From positions 1-52,722 of the forward strand of contig CAZWJS010000001.1 in the NCBI GenBank assembly GCA_964634895.1: 52,722 bases of DNA. Reading direction: 5' to 3'. This DNA is from CG-Epi1 sp964634895 (lineage in GTDB: Archaea; Thermoplasmatota; Poseidoniia; MGIII; CG-Epi1). The notes under the pieces are model-generated. The model was not told where the DNA came from. It did no database searches and was given only the letters and a program-made list of their open reading frames with translations. Position numbers and translations under genes: made by a program. Shown one piece after another: positions 50,313-52,722 of this stretch (within the stretch, counting starts at the first letter, position 1; each line of letters opens with the position of its first letter).

Positions 50313-52722
50313 TGTCATCCCTTCTGACTAAAAGATTAACCCGTAGCCTTTGGAGAACCAAAATACGATTAGTTGCAGTTATTTTTATGGTAGTTATAGG
50401 TGTTTTAGGAGGAATTTCAATGGGAGGTTATGCAACTAATGTGTCAGTACTCTATGACAACATATATGAGGATGATGAAGATGGTGTAAACCTTCCAGAT
50501 ATTTGGGTAAATCTTCCAGTTGGGACCTGGTCTGATCAAGAGTCCCAGAACCTTTGTGACAAGTTTGAGGAGGATTTTCCAGTTGATTCACCTAGAATCG
50601 ACAAATGTGAACCTCGCCTAGTTCTTGATGGAACTCTTTTCCATCAGGGCAATCCAGTTACAGCAGTTTGGCATGGTATTGATGAGGGCGAAGTTGATAA
50701 GGTTTGGATACCGGATCATGATTGTTGCGAGGGAAGAATTGCGCAAACGGCAACAGAAGTTGTAATTGATGTACATGTGGCTGAGGATTTGGATATTTCG
50801 GTTGGAAGTTCAGTATCTTTAGGAGCTGGCGAAGGTCGCATGAATTTCACAGTTGTTGGTCTAGGCTATCAATCAAGCCACTTCTGGTTCGTACCAGAGG
50901 GTTCACTTGTTCCAGCTGAAGAGGGTACTTATGTCACAGGTTATCTAACATCTGAGGGACTTGAGAATCTTGCCAATCTCACTTCAGGTTCATCAAACAA
51001 AATTCTAATTGACCTGGAGGGAACACCTAGCTTTGATCTCCCCTCAACTGAGAAGTTTGAAGGAGATGAAATCAGTCCCGTAAAATTCCACGTAAAAGAA
51101 GTTTTATTGGATGAAGATTCAGGAACAGCCACAGTAAATGATAGGGGAGAGACGCCAGCAGTAGAATTATTGAGAGCGGATCTTGAAGGTGCTCAAAAGA
51201 GCTTTCCGGCAGTCACGACAATGTTAGTCATTGTGGCCTCAATAACGATAATACTTAGCCTACAAAGATTGATACAAAGCCAGTCGCGTGAAATAGCAAT
51301 AATGCGGACTCTAGGAGTTCCTAGAAATTCGATTATGATAGGTTATATGCTCGCACCTTTGGCAATTGGATTGATTGGTAGCGCCCTAGGTGTTTTACTG
51401 GGAGTCTTTTTTGGAATCAGAGCAATGCTAGATATTTATGAAAATATAATAGGTCTTCCAATTTTAAATGAAGCAGTTGATTGGAATATGGTTGCAGAGA
51501 TAGTAGCAATTGCGATGGTAATTGTCTTTTTGTCTGGAATCTGGCCAGCTTGGAAAGCTTCAAGAATGAAACCATTAGAAGTTCTGAGTGGTCAACACGA
51601 AGTAAGAGTAGGTTCTAAATTTCTTCAAACTTTGACTGCTGATTTGCCTACTACTATTGGTTTGACAATTCGTTCAAGTCTGCGCAAGCCTATTCGTTTG
51701 AGTCTGACTTTCTTAGCTGTCGGTTTGTCTATGGTGATTTACGGTTCAATGCTAATGTTTGCAGGCTCCATGACTGACATTTTAGTGGATAATTTGGAGG
51801 AAGGTCAGCAGTGGGACGCTCAGGCCCTCATTCCTGAAGGTGGACCAGAGGAGATAATAACTTGGTCGAACGATAACAATGCAACGTATGAATTAGTTAT
51901 AGAATATCCTTTTGGAACGATTGAGGACGATGAAGGAAAGGCGAAGCCATTCACTGCAATAGGCCTAGAAAAATTTGCTACAGAGGGCTCAGCTATGCGC
52001 TTGGTCAACCTAGTTGATGGAGAGCTTCCATCTAAGGAAACAGCTCCAGCTCAAATTTTAGCAGATGAGGGGACCGCAGCTTTACTTGATTGGGATTTGA
52101 ATGAAAAGCGAACATTGAAACTTGGAACTATGGAGATTGAAGTTGAACTTGTTGGCACAACGCGTGGAGAAATTTCTCGAACTATCTATTTCCATCGCAC
52201 TTTCTTAGAGAATGATATAGGAATAGAAGCGACATCAGTGTATATCAGATTAGAGGAAGGAGGTTCAGTTGACGGTAATCTAGCAGACGTTTCACAAGGT
52301 GTGGTTGAAAAAAAAAATCTGCTTTCCGGTACTGAAAAGCTTCTGGAACAACAAACGCAATTTCTTGGAGTCTTCATATTTCTTGGGATTCTAGTTGCAG
52401 CAGCAGTTCTGTTCAATACATTGATAATGAACCTTGCAGAGAGAGATTTAGAATTATCAACCTTGAGAGTTCTCGGTGCATCGACGAATCGTTTGGGTTC
52501 AATGCTTATTGGTGAAAATTTTTCTATTGGCCTAGTTGGTGGTACGTTTGGCGCTATTTTTGCTTATCTTGGTACTGTTTATTTAGCGAGTGTATTTTCT
52601 TCATGGGCTTTCTATATCACTGTAGTTCCCAGTATTGATGTGGTTATCTTCCTGATTGCTACAGTTCTGATAATATCTCTAGCTATAACTCCCTATGGAA
52701 TTTGGAGATTGAGGAGAATGGA
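50312..52722 (+). CDS. FtsX-type ABC transporter permease (3' end outside window)
   Basis: An open frame of at least 803 residues from the ATG at 50312 to the window edge without a stop, so the gene is partial. It begins MSSLLTKRLTRSLWRTKIRL. The first membrane helix is VAVIFMVVIGVLGGISMGGY. A large extracytoplasmic domain follows, then three helices of an FtsX module (with SREIAIMRTLGVPRNSIMIG). A second N-terminal helix with ectodomain and a second FtsX module with LELSTLRVLGAST come next. Two FtsX modules in one chain fit the large LolC/MacB-like permeases. It is coupled to the ATPase (TAATG). Confidence 0.92.
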   Translation, partial: MSSLLTKRLTRSLWRTKIRLVAVIFMVVIGVLGGISMGGYATNVSVLYDNIYEDDEDGVNLPDIWVNLPVGTWSDQESQNLCDKFEEDFPVDSPRIDKCEPRLVLDGTLFHQGNPVTAVWHGIDEGEVDKVWIPDHDCCEGRIAQTATEVVIDVHVAEDLDISVGSSVSLGAGEGRMNFTVVGLGYQSSHFWFVPEGSLVPAEEGTYVTGYLTSEGLENLANLTSGSSNKILIDLEGTPSFDLPSTEKFEGDEISPVKFHVKEVLLDEDSGTATVNDRGETPAVELLRADLEGAQKSFPAVTTMLVIVASITIILSLQRLIQSQSREIAIMRTLGVPRNSIMIGYMLAPLAIGLIGSALGVLLGVFFGIRAMLDIYENIIGLPILNEAVDWNMVAEIVAIAMVIVFLSGIWPAWKASRMKPLEVLSGQHEVRVGSKFLQTLTADLPTTIGLTIRSSLRKPIRLSLTFLAVGLSMVIYGSMLMFAGSMTDILVDNLEEGQQWDAQALIPEGGPEEIITWSNDNNATYELVIEYPFGTIEDDEGKAKPFTAIGLEKFATEGSAMRLVNLVDGELPSKETAPAQILADEGTAALLDWDLNEKRTLKLGTMEIEVELVGTTRGEISRTIYFHRTFLENDIGIEATSVYIRLEEGGSVDGNLADVSQGVVEKKNLLSGTEKLLEQQTQFLGVFIFLGILVAAAVLFNTLIMNLAERDLELSTLRVLGASTNRLGSMLIGENFSIGLVGGTFGAIFAYLGTVYLASVFSSWAFYITVVPSIDVVIFLIATVLIISLAITPYGIWRLRRM

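Noticed and set aside
1..52722. CRISPR arrays, insertion sequences, prophage or integrated elements
   Set aside because: No regularly spaced repeats, transposases, integrases or phage structural genes were seen. The window reads as ordinary chromosome.

Overview
The window looks like chromosome from a low-GC, marine-type euryarchaeon. The best guess is Marine Group II (Candidatus Poseidoniales), with Marine Group III or another Thermoplasmatota relative not excluded. Archaeal markers are topoisomerase VI subunit B, fibrillarin, TrmY, archaeal-type AlaRS, ribosomal proteins S19e/L39e/L31e with aIF6, deoxyhypusine synthase, a Hef-type helicase, an HVO_0476-type zinc-finger protein and a ThiN-domain regulator. 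Bacterial- or eukaryote-like genes are mixed in: GyrA, a bacterial-type topoisomerase I, PurH, a long Lhr helicase, an OPT transporter and a DHCR24-like oxidoreductase. The assignment is inference from gene content; no phylogeny was run.

Layout. 1-2.2 kb: tRNA-Gly(UCC) and a secreted/membrane protein. 2.3-8.5 kb: a TatD-like hydrolase converging on a giant Lhr-type helicase. 8.5-14 kb: tRNA-Thr(GGU), then a minus-strand run of sugar dehydrogenase, a split NSUN-type RNA methyltransferase, topoisomerase VI B and fibrillarin. 14-16.4 kb: two aminotransferases. 16.4-19.4 kb: a likely thiamine-salvage module made of a ThiR-like regulator behind a 12-bp palindrome, an SSS-family symporter, and convergent thiamine pyrophosphokinase. 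19.4-23 kb: a tight minus-strand operon with a DHCR24-like flavoenzyme, an MBL hydrolase, a sugar-nucleotide transferase and TrmY. 23-25.5 kb: tRNA-Gly(CCC) and an OPT transporter. 25.5-32.7 kb: AlaRS, a CoA-binding protein, topoisomerase I and a Hef-like helicase. 32.7-37.6 kb: KptA, PurH, zinc-finger and membrane proteins, and an FMN-binding protein. 37.6-39.8 kb: the S19e-L39e-L31e-aIF6 cluster and a DUF531-like gene. 39.8-44.1 kb: GyrA with a C-terminal zinc ribbon, deoxyhypusine synthase and a DDAH-family hydrolase. 44.1-52.7 kb: inositol-phosphate synthase, an MDR oxidoreductase, small regulators, a beta-propeller surface protein, and an ABC ATPase with an FtsX-type permease cut by the window end.

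The genome is very compact. Genes in operons are joined by ATGA/TAATG overlaps or gaps of a few bases, and several convergent pairs meet with zero spacing or overlapping stops. There is no gene-free stretch above 300 bases; the longest is 162 bases, upstream of topA. Many operon-first genes have a TATA-like box about 22-32 bases before the start codon, which suggests leaderless or very short-leader transcripts. Shine-Dalgarno sites are seen only occasionally (S19e, L31e, topoisomerase VI B). No insertion sequences, prophage or CRISPR arrays were seen.

The points most worth following up are the thiamine module with its candidate operator, the zinc ribbon on GyrA, the translationally coupled deoxyhypusine synthase/DDAH pair, the DHCR24-like gene in an archaeal operon, and GGGA/TCCC palindromes near the topA and gyrA starts.
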